DNA of 64,000 nt from NCBI RefSeq assembly GCF_004361695.1, contig NZ_SNVW01000004.1, positions 124,001 through 188,000 on the forward strand. Reading direction: 5' to 3'. How positions within the stretch are numbered: the first letter of the stretch is position 1; each line of letters begins with the position of its first letter. Shown piece after piece: positions 10,747 through 19,195 of this stretch. The DNA is from Curtobacterium flaccumfaciens. GTDB lineage: Bacteria; Actinomycetota; Actinomycetes; Actinomycetales; Microbacteriaceae. Below the pieces are notes generated by a model, which saw only the letters and a program-made list of their open reading frames with translations, did not search any database and was not told where the DNA came from. The position numbers and the translations under genes were made by a program.

Positions 10747-12210
10747 TCAGTTGGTCGAGCTGAGCTTCTCGCGGAGTGCCGCGAGCGACGCGTCGTCGGC
10801 CAGGGTGCCCGGGCCGCTCGCTTCGCTCGTGAACGACGCCGAGGTGGAAGCGCTGGCCGGGAGGTCGAAGCCACCCTGCGCCTCGTCGGCGATGGTCTTC
10901 GCGACCTGCGCCTTGTGGGCTTCCCAACGCGCCTGGGCGGCCGCGTACTGGCCCTCCCACTCGGTGCGCTGGGTGTCGTAGCCCTCGAGCCACTCGTTCG
11001 TCTCCGGGTCGAAGCCCTCGGGGTACTTGTAGTCACCCTTGTCGTCGTACTCGGTCGGCATGCCGTAGAGCGCCGGGTCGAACTCGGTGCTCTCCGGGTC
11101 GACGCCCTCGTTCGCCTGCTTGAGGCTGAGCGAGATGCGACGACGGTCGAGGTCGATGTCGATGATCTTGACGAAGACCTCGTCGTTGACCGAGACGACC
11201 TGCTCGGCGAGCTCGACGTGCTTGTTCGAGAGCTCCGAGATGTGCACGAGGCCCTCGATGCCGTCGGCGACACGGACGAACGCACCGAACGGCACGAGCT
11301 TCGTGACCTTGCCCGGTGCGATCTGGCCGATCGCGTGGGTGCGGGCGAAGACCTGCCACGGGTCTTCCTGCGTGGCCTTGAGCGAGAGAGACACGCGCTC
11401 GCGGTCCAGGTCCACCTCGAGGATCTCGACGGTGACTTCCTGACCGACCTCGACGACCTCGCTGGCGTGCTCAATGTGCTTCCAGCTGAGCTCGGAGACG
11501 TGGACGAGACCGTCGACGCCACCCAGGTCGACGAACGCACCGAAGTTGACGATCGACGACACGATGCCCTTGCGGACCTGGCCCTTGTGGAGGTTGTTGA
11601 GGAAGGTGGTGCGCGACTCGGACTGCGTCTGCTCGAGCAGGGCGCGACGCGACAGGACCACGTTGTTGCGGTTCTTGTCGAGCTCGAGGATCTTCGCCTC
11701 GAGTTCCTGGCCGAGGTACGGCGTGAGGTCGCGGACGCGGCGCAGCTCGATGAGCGAGGCCGGGAGGAACCCACGGAGGCCGATGTCGACGATGAGCCCG
11801 CCCTTGACGACCTCGATGACCGTGCCGGTCACGACGCCGTCGGACTCCTTGATCTTCTCGACGTCGCCCCACGCACGCTCGTACTGCGCGCGCTTCTTCG
11901 ACAGGATGAGGCGGCCTTCCTTGTCCTCCTTCTGGAGAACCAGGGCCTCGACCTCGTCGCCGACCTCGACGACCTCGTTGGGGTCGACGTCGTGCTTGAT
12001 CGAGAGCTCGCGCGAGGGGATGACACCCTCGGTCTTGTAACCGACGTCGAGGAGGACCTCGTCGCGGTCGATCTTCACGACGGTGCCGGAGATGAGATCA
12101 CCGTCGTTGAAGAACTTCAGGGTCTTCTCGACCTCGGCCAGGAAGTCATCAGCCGAACCGATGTCGTTGATGGCGACCTGCTTAGGAGCCTTGGTCGTAG
12201 TGGTTGTCAT
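10747..12210 (-). CDS. rpsA: 30S ribosomal protein S1
   Basis: RNA-binding protein that brings mRNA to the 30S subunit. The 487 residues contain four S1 (OB-fold) repeats at about 36-105, 123-188, 209-277 and 294-363, the actinobacterial number, versus six in Escherichia coli. The last two repeats carry the classic GAFVDLGGVDGLVHVSELSW and GAFVRVADGIEGLVHISEL sequences. A long acidic, Trp/Tyr-rich tail follows. I chose the ATG at 12210 (MTTTTTKAPK) because GGAG lies 10 bases upstream; an in-frame ATG at 12234 would include that ribosome site in the coding region. A strong hairpin follows the stop. Confidence 0.97.
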   Translation of the reverse strand: MTTTTTKAPKQVAINDIGSADDFLAEVEKTLKFFNDGDLISGTVVKIDRDEVLLDVGYKTEGVIPSRELSIKHDVDPNEVVEVGDEVEALVLQKEDKEGRLILSKKRAQYERAWGDVEKIKESDGVVTGTVIEVVKGGLIVDIGLRGFLPASLIELRRVRDLTPYLGQELEAKILELDKNRNNVVLSRRALLEQTQSESRTTFLNNLHKGQVRKGIVSSIVNFGAFVDLGGVDGLVHVSELSWKHIEHASEVVEVGQEVTVEILEVDLDRERVSLSLKATQEDPWQVFARTHAIGQIAPGKVTKLVPFGAFVRVADGIEGLVHISELSNKHVELAEQVVSVNDEVFVKIIDIDLDRRRISLSLKQANEGVDPESTEFDPALYGMPTEYDDKGDYKYPEGFDPETNEWLEGYDTQRTEWEGQYAAAQARWEAHKAQVAKTIADEAQGGFDLPASASTSASFTSEASGPGTLADDASLAALREKLSSTN

Positions 12211-12361
12211 GTAGAGATTGCTCCGAACGGACATGAGTCGGGCCGTGGCGGCAGGAGGTTCGAGCCCCCGTGATCGCCGCCGTGGCGGTTGAGTGTGTGA
12301 CGCGGATTGCGCCGCACAAGTCTAACCGGAGTGGGCGAGCCCCCACAACCGGCGTGTCGGG

Positions 12362-12389
12362 CGTGGCGGGACCCGACGGCCCCGCCACG
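12362..12389 (-). terminator. Hairpin after the DUF885 gene
   Basis: CGTGGCGGG (12362-12370) pairs exactly with CCCGCCACG (12381-12389) around a 10-base loop. It starts 6 bases past the DUF885 stop and lies upstream of the rpsA promoter region, so it probably insulates rpsA from read-through. Confidence 0.6.
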
Positions 12390-12394
12390 TCCGG

Positions 12395-14074
12395 TCAGTC
12401 GAGCAGCGCCGTCCGCAGGGTGTCGAGGCCGATGCTGCCGAGGGCCAGGGCACGGTGGTGGAACGCCTTGAGGTCGAACGCCGATCCCTCGCGCGCGGCG
12501 ACCTCGTCGCGGATGGACTCCCAGACGCGCTGTCCGACCTTGTACGACGGCGCCTGCCCCGGCCACCCGAAGTACCGGGCGACCTCGAACCGGACGAAGG
12601 CGTCGGACATGTTCACGTTCTGGCGCATGAAGTCGAGCGCGTACTCCCACGTCCACCCGCCGCCGTCCGGGTTGGTCTTCTGCAGGTGCACGCCGATGTC
12701 GAGCACCACGCGGGCGGCACGCATGCGCTGTCCGTCGAGCATCCCGAGCCGGTCGCCGTCGTCGTCGAGGAACCCGAGCTGCTCCATCAGCCGCTCGGCG
12801 TAGAGCGCCCAGCCCTCGACGTGGCCGGAGGACCCGGACAGCTGGCGCCGCCACGTGTTCAGCTCCCCACGGTTGTAGACGCCCTGGCTGATCTGCAGGT
12901 GGTGTCCGGGGACGCCCTCGTGGTAGACCGTCGTCTTCTCGCGCCAGGTGCCGAACTCGGTGACGCCCTGCGGCACGGACCACCACATGCGGCCGGCGCG
13001 CGAGAAGTCGTCGGAGGGGCCGGTGTAGTAGATGCCGCCCTCCTGCGTGGGGGCGATCCGGCATTCGAGGCGCTTGATCGGGTCCGCGATGTCGAAGTAC
13101 TTGCCGTCCATCTCGCGGATCGACTCGTCGCTGGTCTCCTGCATCCACCGCTGCAGCGCGTCGGTGCCGTGCAGGACGCGGGCCGGGTCGGTGTCGAGCA
13201 CCTCGATCGCGCGGGCGACGCTCGCGCCGGACTCGATGCGGTCCGCGATGCGCTCCTGCTCCGCACGCATCCGGGCGAGTTCCTCGATGCCCCACTCGTA
13301 CGTCTCGTCGAGGTCGACGACGGCGCCGAGGAACCGGCGGGAGTGCAGCTCGTAGGCGTCGCGACCGACGGCGTCGACCGGGGTGGCGAGGGGCAGCAGC
13401 TCGTGCTCGAGGAACTGGCCGAACGACCGGTACGCGGCCGCGGCGACCTCGGCCCCACGGGCGAGTTCGGCACGGAGCGCGTCCGGCACCGTGCCGCCGT
13501 CGTCGAACGCGGCACCGTCGACGAGCTGGCGGAAGACGCCGTCCTCGGCGCCGTTGCGGGCGGCCTGCTCGGCGATGAGCTCGACCTGGCGCTTCGCCGG
13601 CGTGACGTCCTCGCGCGTGCCCTCGAGCAGGGTCTCGCGGATGCCCTCGAGCGCGTCGGGCAGGGCGTGGAGCCGGCTCGCGATGTCGTGCCAGTCGGAC
13701 TCCCCCGCGGTGGGCATGAGGTCGAGGACCTCGCGGACGGCCTGCGCGGGGCTCGCGATGACGTTGAGGTCGCGCAGGTGGAGCTTCCGGTCGTAGCTCT
13801 CCTGCACGAGGTCGAGCTCGGCACCGAGGTCGGTCTTCGTCACGCGGTCGACGGCGTCCACCGGCTCGGCGGCGTCGAGCGCACGCTTCGTGGCCCGCGC
13901 GGCGTCGGCCATCGCGGCGGCACCGGCAGGCGACGTGTCGCCGTACTCGCCCGTGCGCCCCGGCACGCCGATGTACGTGGCGACGGTGGGGTCGAGGTCG
14001 ACGAGGGTGGACACCCAGTCCTCGGCGACGCGGTCGACGGCGGACGGCTGGCGGACGGGACGGTCTTCGGTCAT
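12395..14074 (-). CDS. DUF885 family protein, putative zinc metallopeptidase
   Basis: A 559-residue cytoplasmic-looking protein of the DUF885 family (no signal peptide or membrane helix). The central hallmark is YHEGVPGHHLQ, a zinc-ligand motif with the HExxPGHH pattern, at about residue 390; a downstream glutamate-rich GHVEGWALYAE probably completes the metal site. These features are shared with thermolysin-like clan peptidases, but the natural substrate of the family is not known to me. Largely helical and charged elsewhere. It lies between polA and rpsA in an otherwise conserved block, with its own probable terminator. Confidence 0.88.
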   Translation of the reverse strand: MTEDRPVRQPSAVDRVAEDWVSTLVDLDPTVATYIGVPGRTGEYGDTSPAGAAAMADAARATKRALDAAEPVDAVDRVTKTDLGAELDLVQESYDRKLHLRDLNVIASPAQAVREVLDLMPTAGESDWHDIASRLHALPDALEGIRETLLEGTREDVTPAKRQVELIAEQAARNGAEDGVFRQLVDGAAFDDGGTVPDALRAELARGAEVAAAAYRSFGQFLEHELLPLATPVDAVGRDAYELHSRRFLGAVVDLDETYEWGIEELARMRAEQERIADRIESGASVARAIEVLDTDPARVLHGTDALQRWMQETSDESIREMDGKYFDIADPIKRLECRIAPTQEGGIYYTGPSDDFSRAGRMWWSVPQGVTEFGTWREKTTVYHEGVPGHHLQISQGVYNRGELNTWRRQLSGSSGHVEGWALYAERLMEQLGFLDDDGDRLGMLDGQRMRAARVVLDIGVHLQKTNPDGGGWTWEYALDFMRQNVNMSDAFVRFEVARYFGWPGQAPSYKVGQRVWESIRDEVAAREGSAFDLKAFHHRALALGSIGLDTLRTALLD

Positions 14075-14115
14075 GCTCTCGACCCTACCGAGCCTCGACC
14101 GCCCGACCGAGCCCC

Positions 14116-14149
14116 ACTCGCGCCGTGGCGAAACTCGCCCCGTGGCGAC
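14116..14149. repeat. 17-bp imperfect tandem duplication between polA and the DUF885 gene
   Basis: ACTCGCGCCGTGGCGAA (14116-14132) is followed directly by ACTCGCCCCGTGGCGAC (14133-14149), with two differences. It fills about half of the 77-base spacer. Function unknown. Confidence 0.6.
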
Positions 14150-14151
14150 CG

Positions 14152-16824
14152 TCAGTGGGCGGCGACTTCCCAGTTCGCACCGACCCCGACGGACACGTCG
14201 AGCGGCACGCTCAGCTCGGCGGCGGCGCCCATGCGGGTGCGGAGGATGTCCTCGACCCGCTCCTGCTCGCCGGGCGCGACCTCGAGGATGAGCTCGTCGT
14301 GGACCTGCAGGAGCAGGTGCGACGCGAGGTCGCCCTCGCGCAGGTCCTCGGCGACGCCGAGCATCGCGATCTTCATGATGTCGGCCGCCGACCCCTGGAT
14401 CGGCGCGTTGAGCGCGGCACGCTCGGCGTTCTCACGCAGGACGCGGTTCGGGCTCTTCAGGTCCGGGAAGGGGCGACGGCGACCGAAGATCGTCTCGGTG
14501 TAGCCGTCCTCCCGCGCCTGCTCGACCACGCCGCGGAGGTAGTCGCGGACCGCGCCGAAGCGGGCGAAGTACTCGTTCATGAGCGTCCGGGCCTCGGACT
14601 GCTCGATCCGGAGCTGCTTCGAGAGCCCGAACGGGCTGAGACCGTACGCGAGGCCGTACGACATCGCCTTGACCTTGGTACGCATCTCCGGCGTGACGTC
14701 GGCCGGCGCGACCGAGAACACCCGGGCACCGACGAAGCGGTGCAGGTCCTCGCCCTCGTTGAAGGCCTGGATGAGCCCGGGGTCGCCGGACAGGTGCGCC
14801 ATGATCCGCATCTCGATCTGCGAGTAGTCGGCGGTGACCAGCGTCGTGTACGGCTCGGCCACGGCGAAGGCCGACCGGATCCGTCGTCCCTCGGCGGTCT
14901 TCACCGGGATGTTCTGCAGGTTCGGGTCCGTCGACGAGATCCGGCCGGTGCTCGTGCCGGTCTGCTCGTAGCGCGTGTGGATCCGGCCGTCGACGACCGA
15001 GGCGTCGAGGGTGTCGACGATCTGGCGCAGCTTCGTGGCGTCACGGTGCTGCAGGAGCAGGCCGAGGAACGGGTGCGGGTGCTGGTCCTGCAGGTCGGCG
15101 AGGCTCGCGGCGTCGGTCGAGAAGCCCGTCTTCGTCTTGCGGGTCTTCGGCATCGCGAGTTCGGTGAACAGGACTTCCTGCAGCTGCTTCGGCGAGCCGA
15201 GGTTCACCTCGTGTCCGATCTCGGCGAAGGCCTGCTGCGCGAGTTCCGCGGCGCGCTCCCCCAGGTCGTGCGACAGCCCGGTGAGCACCGGCCGGTCGAT
15301 GCCGACGCCGATCGTCTCCATGCCGGCGAGGACCGGCACGATCGGCAGCTCGATGTCGTCGAGGACCCGCAGGGACGACTCGTCCATGCGGGCGCGCAGG
15401 GCCGTCGTCACACGGAGCACGAACCACGCGTGCACCCCGACGTTCACCGGGTCGGTCTCGGGCACGAGCTGGTTCGGGTCGCCCGTGGGCAGTTCCTCGC
15501 CGAGCTCCTGGTAGACGAGGTCGCCCAGCGGCTGTCCCTGCTTGCCGGGCTGGGCGAGCCAGCCCATGATCCGGGCGTCACCGGCGATGCCGTTCACCTG
15601 GAACCCGACGGTGGCGAGCGCCTTGATCGCGGCCTTGGCGTCGTGGAAGTGCTTCGGGGCGTCGGAGGCGAACCACGCCGCCAGCTGCTCGTAGTCCTTC
15701 GCGCCGCTGCCCCCCGGCACCATCACGGCGTCGTCGTGGGTGGCGATGCCGATCGCACTCAGCCGACCGTCGATGACCTCGACCGCGACGCCGTAGCCGT
15801 TGGCCGCCTCGGACGCGTTGCGGCGCTCGAGCCAGTAGCCGAGTTCCTCGTCGATCAGGGTCTTCACCGGCGGCGGGGTCGGCGCACCGCTGTCGATCGT
15901 GCCCTCGGACGCGCTCGACTCGGAGGGCTCGCCGGAGCCCGCGACCTTGAAGACCCGGTCGAGCAGCGTGCGGAACTGCAGCTTGGCGAAGAGCTCGCGC
16001 ACCGCGTCCTCGTCGAGGGGACGGAGTGCGACGTCCGCCGGGCCGACGGGCAGCTCGACGTCGTTCACGAGGCGGTTCAGCTTGCGGTTCCGGATCGCCC
16101 GGTCCTTCTGCTCGCGCAGGTTGTTGCCGACGACGCCCTTGATCTCGTCGGCGTGCTCGAGGACGGCGTCGAGCGAGCCGAACTGGGTGATCCACTTCAC
16201 CGCCGTCTTCTCGCCGACCTTGTCGATGCCGATCAGGTTGTCGCTCGTCTCACCGACGAGGGCCGCGATGTCGGGGTACTGGTGCGGCTCGATGCCGTAC
16301 CGCTCGTACACCTTGTCGCGGTCGTAGCGGGTGAGCTCGGAGACGCCGCGGACCGATGGGTAGAGCAGCGTGACGTCGTCGTTGACGAGCTGGATCGAGT
16401 CGCGGTCACCCGAGACGACGTAGACCTGGAACCCCTGCTCGGACCCCTGTCGGGCGAAGGTGGCGAGGATGTCGTCGGCCTCGTAGTCCTCCTTCGTCAC
16501 CGTCGTGATGCCCATCGCCTCGAGTGCCTGCTGGAGGAGCGGGATCTGCCCCTTGAACTCGGCCGGGGTCTCGGAGCGGGTGCCCTTGTAGTCCTCGTAC
16601 TCACGGGTGCGGAACGAGAAGCGGGAGATGTCGAACGCGACCGCCAGGTGCGTCGGCTTCTCGCGCTGCAGGAGCATGAGCAGCATCGAGATGAAGCCGT
16701 GGATGGCGTTCGTGTGCTGCCCCTCGCGGTTCACGAAGCTGTCGACCGGCAGCGCGTAGAAGGCGCGGAAGGCGAGCGAGTGGCCGTCGATGACCATGAG
16801 GGTAGGCTTTGCGGAGTCCGACAC
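14152..16824 (-). CDS. polA: DNA polymerase I
   Basis: Repair and Okazaki-fragment polymerase, 890 residues. The N-terminal 5'-3' exonuclease (MVIDGHSLAFRAFYALP, then EADDILAT and the helix-hairpin-helix GIDKVGEKTA) occupies about residues 10-300. The middle domain keeps the fold position of the 3'-5' exonuclease, but the expected Asp-x-Glu motif is replaced by VAVEVIDG, so proofreading is probably absent, as in other actinobacterial PolA proteins. The polymerase domain has motif A ADYSQIEMRIMAHLSGD, the O-helix region KAMSYGLAYGLS and motif C LQVHDELILEV. The start is GTG at 16824 (VSDSAKPTL), divergent from the thioesterase gene by 43 bases. Confidence 0.97.
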   Translation of the reverse strand: MSDSAKPTLMVIDGHSLAFRAFYALPVDSFVNREGQHTNAIHGFISMLLMLLQREKPTHLAVAFDISRFSFRTREYEDYKGTRSETPAEFKGQIPLLQQALEAMGITTVTKEDYEADDILATFARQGSEQGFQVYVVSGDRDSIQLVNDDVTLLYPSVRGVSELTRYDRDKVYERYGIEPHQYPDIAALVGETSDNLIGIDKVGEKTAVKWITQFGSLDAVLEHADEIKGVVGNNLREQKDRAIRNRKLNRLVNDVELPVGPADVALRPLDEDAVRELFAKLQFRTLLDRVFKVAGSGEPSESSASEGTIDSGAPTPPPVKTLIDEELGYWLERRNASEAANGYGVAVEVIDGRLSAIGIATHDDAVMVPGGSGAKDYEQLAAWFASDAPKHFHDAKAAIKALATVGFQVNGIAGDARIMGWLAQPGKQGQPLGDLVYQELGEELPTGDPNQLVPETDPVNVGVHAWFVLRVTTALRARMDESSLRVLDDIELPIVPVLAGMETIGVGIDRPVLTGLSHDLGERAAELAQQAFAEIGHEVNLGSPKQLQEVLFTELAMPKTRKTKTGFSTDAASLADLQDQHPHPFLGLLLQHRDATKLRQIVDTLDASVVDGRIHTRYEQTGTSTGRISSTDPNLQNIPVKTAEGRRIRSAFAVAEPYTTLVTADYSQIEMRIMAHLSGDPGLIQAFNEGEDLHRFVGARVFSVAPADVTPEMRTKVKAMSYGLAYGLSPFGLSKQLRIEQSEARTLMNEYFARFGAVRDYLRGVVEQAREDGYTETIFGRRRPFPDLKSPNRVLRENAERAALNAPIQGSAADIMKIAMLGVAEDLREGDLASHLLLQVHDELILEVAPGEQERVEDILRTRMGAAAELSVPLDVSVGVGANWEVAAH

Positions 16825-16838
16825 CCGGACAGCCTACC
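16801..16838. promoter_or_regulatory. Hairpin across the polA start, within the polA/thioesterase divergent region
   Basis: GGTAGGCT (16801-16808) can pair with AGCCTACC (16831-16838), and GTCCG with CGGAC inside it, so the polA GTG at 16824 lies in the inner stem and loop. It could affect polA translation initiation or be part of the promoter; nothing else supports either. Confidence 0.35.
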
Positions 16839-16867
16839 GACGCCATCCGACACGGGAGTCCGCCAGC

Positions 16868-17314
16868 GTGACCGACCAAGCGACCACCACCGGCACCGGC
16901 GCGACGGGCTCGCCCGAGGGCATCGCGAAGCTCGCCGAGCGCGGCATGGGTGAACTCGCCGAGAAGATGGGCATGGTCATCACCGAGCTCTCCGCGGAGC
17001 GCGCGGTCGGCACCATCCCGGTCGAGGGCAACCGCCAGCCGGTCGGCCTCCTGCACGGCGGCGCGTTCGTCGTCCTCGCCGAGAGCCTCGGTTCGATGGC
17101 GGCCACCGTCCACGCCGGTCCCGGCCGCTACGCCGTCGGCATCGAGCTGAACGCCTCGCACTCCCGGAGCGCCACGAGCGGCCTGGTGACCGGCACCTGC
17201 ACCGCGCTGCACCTCGGCAACACGCTCACCACGCACGAGATCGTCCTCACCGACGACCAGGGGCGGCGCTGCTCCACCGTGCGCATCACCAACATGATCC
17301 GCGAAGCCCGCTGA
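16868..17314 (+). CDS. PaaI/hotdog-fold acyl-CoA thioesterase
   Basis: A 148-residue single-domain hotdog protein expected to hydrolyse an aromatic or fatty acyl-CoA. The family core is clear: QPVGLLHGGAFVVLAESLGSMAA, with the HGG turn and the catalytic glutamate in LAES, then the strands GIELNASHSRSA and STVRITNMI. I chose GTG at 16868 because GGGAG lies about 10 bases upstream and residues before it have no homology; starting at 16790 would add a tail overlapping polA. It is next to polA in several actinobacteria, and is followed by the VOC gene 58 bases on. Substrate not determinable. Confidence 0.9.
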   Translation: MTDQATTTGTGATGSPEGIAKLAERGMGELAEKMGMVITELSAERAVGTIPVEGNRQPVGLLHGGAFVVLAESLGSMAATVHAGPGRYAVGIELNASHSRSATSGLVTGTCTALHLGNTLTTHEIVLTDDQGRRCSTVRITNMIREAR

Positions 17315-17372
17315 CGCGGTCGCACCGCAGCACCGCGCCGACCGCGCACCGGGCCGTCACGAAGGAGTGACC

Positions 17373-17756
17373 ATGCCCATCACCGACTGGAAGATCGAAC
17401 TCATCATGGTCCCGGTCAGCGACGTCGACCGCGCCCGCGAGTTCTACGAGCGCATCGGCTTCTCGATCGACCACGACCAGCGCGTCTCCGACGAGCTCCG
17501 GTTCGTCCAGGCGACCCCGCCCGGCTCCGCCTGCTCGATCGCGTTCGGCGAGGGCATCATGTCCCCCGACGTCCTGCCCGGCTCGCTGAAGTCGATCCAG
17601 GTCGTCGTGCCGGACGCCGATGCGGCCCTCGCACACCTGCAGGGGCTCGGCGTGGACGCGGTCGGGGTCGACGAACTCGCCTGGGGCCGGTTCGTCTTCT
17701 TCACCGACCCCGACCGGAACGCCTGGACCCTGCAGGAGCTGCCGGCGCGCGGCTGA
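17373..17756 (+). CDS. VOC superfamily (glyoxalase/bleomycin-resistance-like) protein
   Basis: A 127-residue protein with two beta-alpha-beta-beta-beta modules. The first begins IELIMVPVSDVDRAREFYERIGF, the second KSIQVVVPDADAALAHLQGLG and ends with FFTDPDRNAWTLQELP, the usual metal-ligand end strand (E of LQEL). These proteins include glyoxalase I, dioxygenases and antibiotic-sequestering proteins; nothing here separates these. ATG at 17373 is chosen because GAAGGAG at 17361-17367 sits 5 bases upstream; the in-frame GTG at 17367 overlaps that site. Converges with the acetyltransferase gene after 12 bases. Confidence 0.85.
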   Translation: MPITDWKIELIMVPVSDVDRAREFYERIGFSIDHDQRVSDELRFVQATPPGSACSIAFGEGIMSPDVLPGSLKSIQVVVPDADAALAHLQGLGVDAVGVDELAWGRFVFFTDPDRNAWTLQELPARG

Positions 17757-17768
17757 GCCGCGTCCGGC

Positions 17769-18239
17769 TCAGTCCTCCGGCGGCCGCTGGAGGAGCAGTC
17801 GGGCGTCCCCGAACCCGAGCCGCCGGTACAGGGTCTCGCCGTCGACGCTCGAGTGCACCGAGGCCCGCTCGACCCCGAGCGCGTCGGCCACGTCGAGCAG
17901 GGCGGTGACGAGCCGCTTCGCGACACCGTGGCCGCGCAGCTCGGGGTGGACGTAGACGGTCTGCACGTCGGCCGTCAGCCGTCGCCCAGGTCGGTCCGGC
18001 GTGGGCGGCCGTGCGACCAGCCCGAGCCACGCCATCCCGAGCACCCGCCCGTCGCGTTCGGCGACGACGCACCGGTGGGTGTCCGGGTGCTCGGCCGCGA
18101 AGGCCGTCATCGCGTCGCGGTACGCGGCCGCCGTCACGCCGGCGGTCGCCCCGCCCTCGTCCACGCTCCACCGCCACCGCAGGTCGGCCACCGCTGCCAT
18201 GTCGTCCGGCCTGGAGGCACGGATCACCACGTCGTCCAT
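17769..18239 (-). CDS. GNAT family N-acetyltransferase
   Basis: A 156-residue acetyl-CoA-dependent acetyltransferase. It starts DVVIRASRPDDMAAVADLR, the usual first strand and helix, has the acceptor strand CVVAERDGRVLGMAWL, and the acetyl-CoA binding loop in VYVHPELRGHGVAKRLVTAL (Q/RxxGxG/A type) at about residues 95-114, followed by ETLYRRLGF, the typical last helix-strand. The target (small molecule or protein) is unknown. ATG at 18239 is used; the frame stays open upstream into the response regulator, but with no homology. Two GC-rich hairpins separate it from that gene. Confidence 0.88.
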   Translation of the reverse strand: MDDVVIRASRPDDMAAVADLRWRWSVDEGGATAGVTAAAYRDAMTAFAAEHPDTHRCVVAERDGRVLGMAWLGLVARPPTPDRPGRRLTADVQTVYVHPELRGHGVAKRLVTALLDVADALGVERASVHSSVDGETLYRRLGFGDARLLLQRPPED

Positions 18240-18261
18240 CGCCCCAGCTTGCCAGGTGGCC

Positions 18262-18278
18262 GGCCCCGCGGCGGGGCC
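18262..18278. terminator. Short GC hairpin upstream of the acetyltransferase
   Basis: GGCCCCG (18262-18268) pairs with CGGGGCC (18272-18278) around CGG. With the longer stem at 18304-18332 it may form a two-part terminator for the response regulator gene. Confidence 0.4.
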
Positions 18279-18303
18279 GTCCCGCGGCGCCCGGAACGCA
18301 GGA

Positions 18304-18332
18304 ACGCCGCCTCCCGGGTGGGGAGGCGGCGT
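18304..18332 (-). terminator. Terminator hairpin after the ANTAR response regulator
   Basis: ACGCCGCCTCCC (18304-18315) and its exact complement (18321-18332) make a 12-bp stem with the 5-base loop GGGTG, 22 bases beyond the regulator stop codon. Confidence 0.75.
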
Positions 18333-18354
18333 CCGGCGGAGCGTCGGTGAGCGA

Positions 18355-18960
18355 CTACTTCTTGGCGCTGAGCTGCTCGATGATCGCCTTCGCGACGTCG
18401 TGCATGGTGAGCCGGCGGTCCATCGAGGCCTTCTGGATCCAGCGGAACGCCTCGGGCTCGGTGAGGCCCATCTTCTCGTTGAGCAGGCCCTTGGCCCGGT
18501 CGACGAGCTTGCGGGTCTCGAAGCGCTCGACGAGGTCGGCGACCTCGGCCTCGAGCGTGATGATCTGCTGGTACCGCGAGAGGGCGATCTCGATCGCGGG
18601 GAGCAGGTCGTTCGGCGTGAAGGGCTTGACGACGTAGGCGAGCGCGCCGGCCTCGGTCGCACGCTCGACGAGGTCCTTCTGGCTGAACGCCGTGAGGAGG
18701 ACCACCGGAGCGATGTGGTTCTTGGAGAGCTTCTCGGCCGCGGAGATCCCGTCGAGCTGCGGCATCTTGACGTCCATCACGACGAGGTCGGGACGGAGGT
18801 CGGTGGCGAGCTGCACGGCCGTCTCGCCGTCACCGGCTTCGCCGACCACGTCGAACCCGTTGTCGCGGAGGATCTCCACGATGTCGAGGCGGATGAGCGA
18901 CTCGTCCTCGGCGACGACGACGCGACGGGGTGCTGTTGCAGTTGCTTCTGTGTCACTCAC
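18355..18960 (-). CDS. pdtaR: ANTAR-domain response regulator (PdtaR-like)
   Basis: Cytoplasmic two-component regulator that acts on RNA rather than DNA. Residues about 12-125 form a receiver domain: VVVAEDESLIR, phosphoacceptor Asp in DLVVMDVKMPQLDG (near 61), and the Lys of VVKPF. Residues 140-198 are an ANTAR RNA-binding domain (AKGLLNEKMGLTEPEAFRWIQKASMDRR). ANTAR proteins antiterminate by binding paired hairpins in leader RNA. Its usual partner histidine kinase (PdtaS) is not nearby, which is normal. 201 residues, GTG start at 18960, the same length and place (between polA and pyk) as in mycobacteria. The symbol is assigned by this similarity and synteny. Confidence 0.9.
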   Translation of the reverse strand: MSDTEATATAPRRVVVAEDESLIRLDIVEILRDNGFDVVGEAGDGETAVQLATDLRPDLVVMDVKMPQLDGISAAEKLSKNHIAPVVLLTAFSQKDLVERATEAGALAYVVKPFTPNDLLPAIEIALSRYQQIITLEAEVADLVERFETRKLVDRAKGLLNEKMGLTEPEAFRWIQKASMDRRLTMHDVAKAIIEQLSAKK

Positions 18961-19036
18961 AGGATGCAGCCTACTAGACGACGGACGTCGAGCACGTCAG
19001 TCCAGGCAGTTTCGTACGCGCGGTACGGGAACTGCC

Positions 19037-19094
19037 CCGCACGCCGTGAGCCGCCCTTGTACGAGTGGCGGGACTTGAACCCGCACGCCGTGAG
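19037..19094. repeat. 14-base duplication of part of tRNA-Leu
   Basis: CCGCACGCCGTGAG occurs at 19081-19094, inside the tRNA gene (variable arm and T-stem), and again at 19037-19050, just beyond its 3' end. A GTACG also precedes both copies at nearly equal distance. It looks like a decayed copy of the 3' half of the tRNA. Confidence 0.55.
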
Positions 19095-19141
19095 GCAGAG
19101 CATTTTGAGTGCCCCGTGTCTGCCGATTCCACCACACTCGC
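19060..19141 (-). tRNA. tRNA-Leu (anticodon CAA)
   Basis: The 82-base gene reads GCGAGTG on the 5' acceptor side and CACTCGT plus discriminator A on the 3' side, pairing over seven positions with one G-U at the end. The anticodon loop is CTCAAAA on a GGGCA/TGCTC stem, giving anticodon CAA for the UUG codon. A long variable arm (CTGCCTCACGGCG region) makes it a class II tRNA, as expected for leucine, and the T-loop GTTCAAGTC is standard. CCA is not encoded. It stands alone between the ANTAR regulator and the GAF regulator. Confidence 0.95.
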
Positions 19142-19168
19142 GAGGAGGCCAACAGTACCAGCCCGACC

Positions 19169-19186
19169 CGCGCCTCCAGGCCGTCC
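19169..19186. repeat. Single arm of the CTGGAGGC repeat family
   Basis: CCGCGCCTCCAGGCCGTC lies between tRNA-Leu and the end of the GAF regulator gene. It equals one arm of the inverted repeat at 6008-6055. The nearest opposite arm (GACGGCCTGGAGGCGCG, about 19448-19464) lies inside the regulator coding region. Confidence 0.6.
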
Positions 19187-19195
19187 CCGACCCGC

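Noticed and set aside
19037..19141. Active phage or element attachment site at tRNA-Leu
   Set aside because: The repeat does not include the tRNA 3' end and no integrase or element genes are present; kept only as a low-interest relic.
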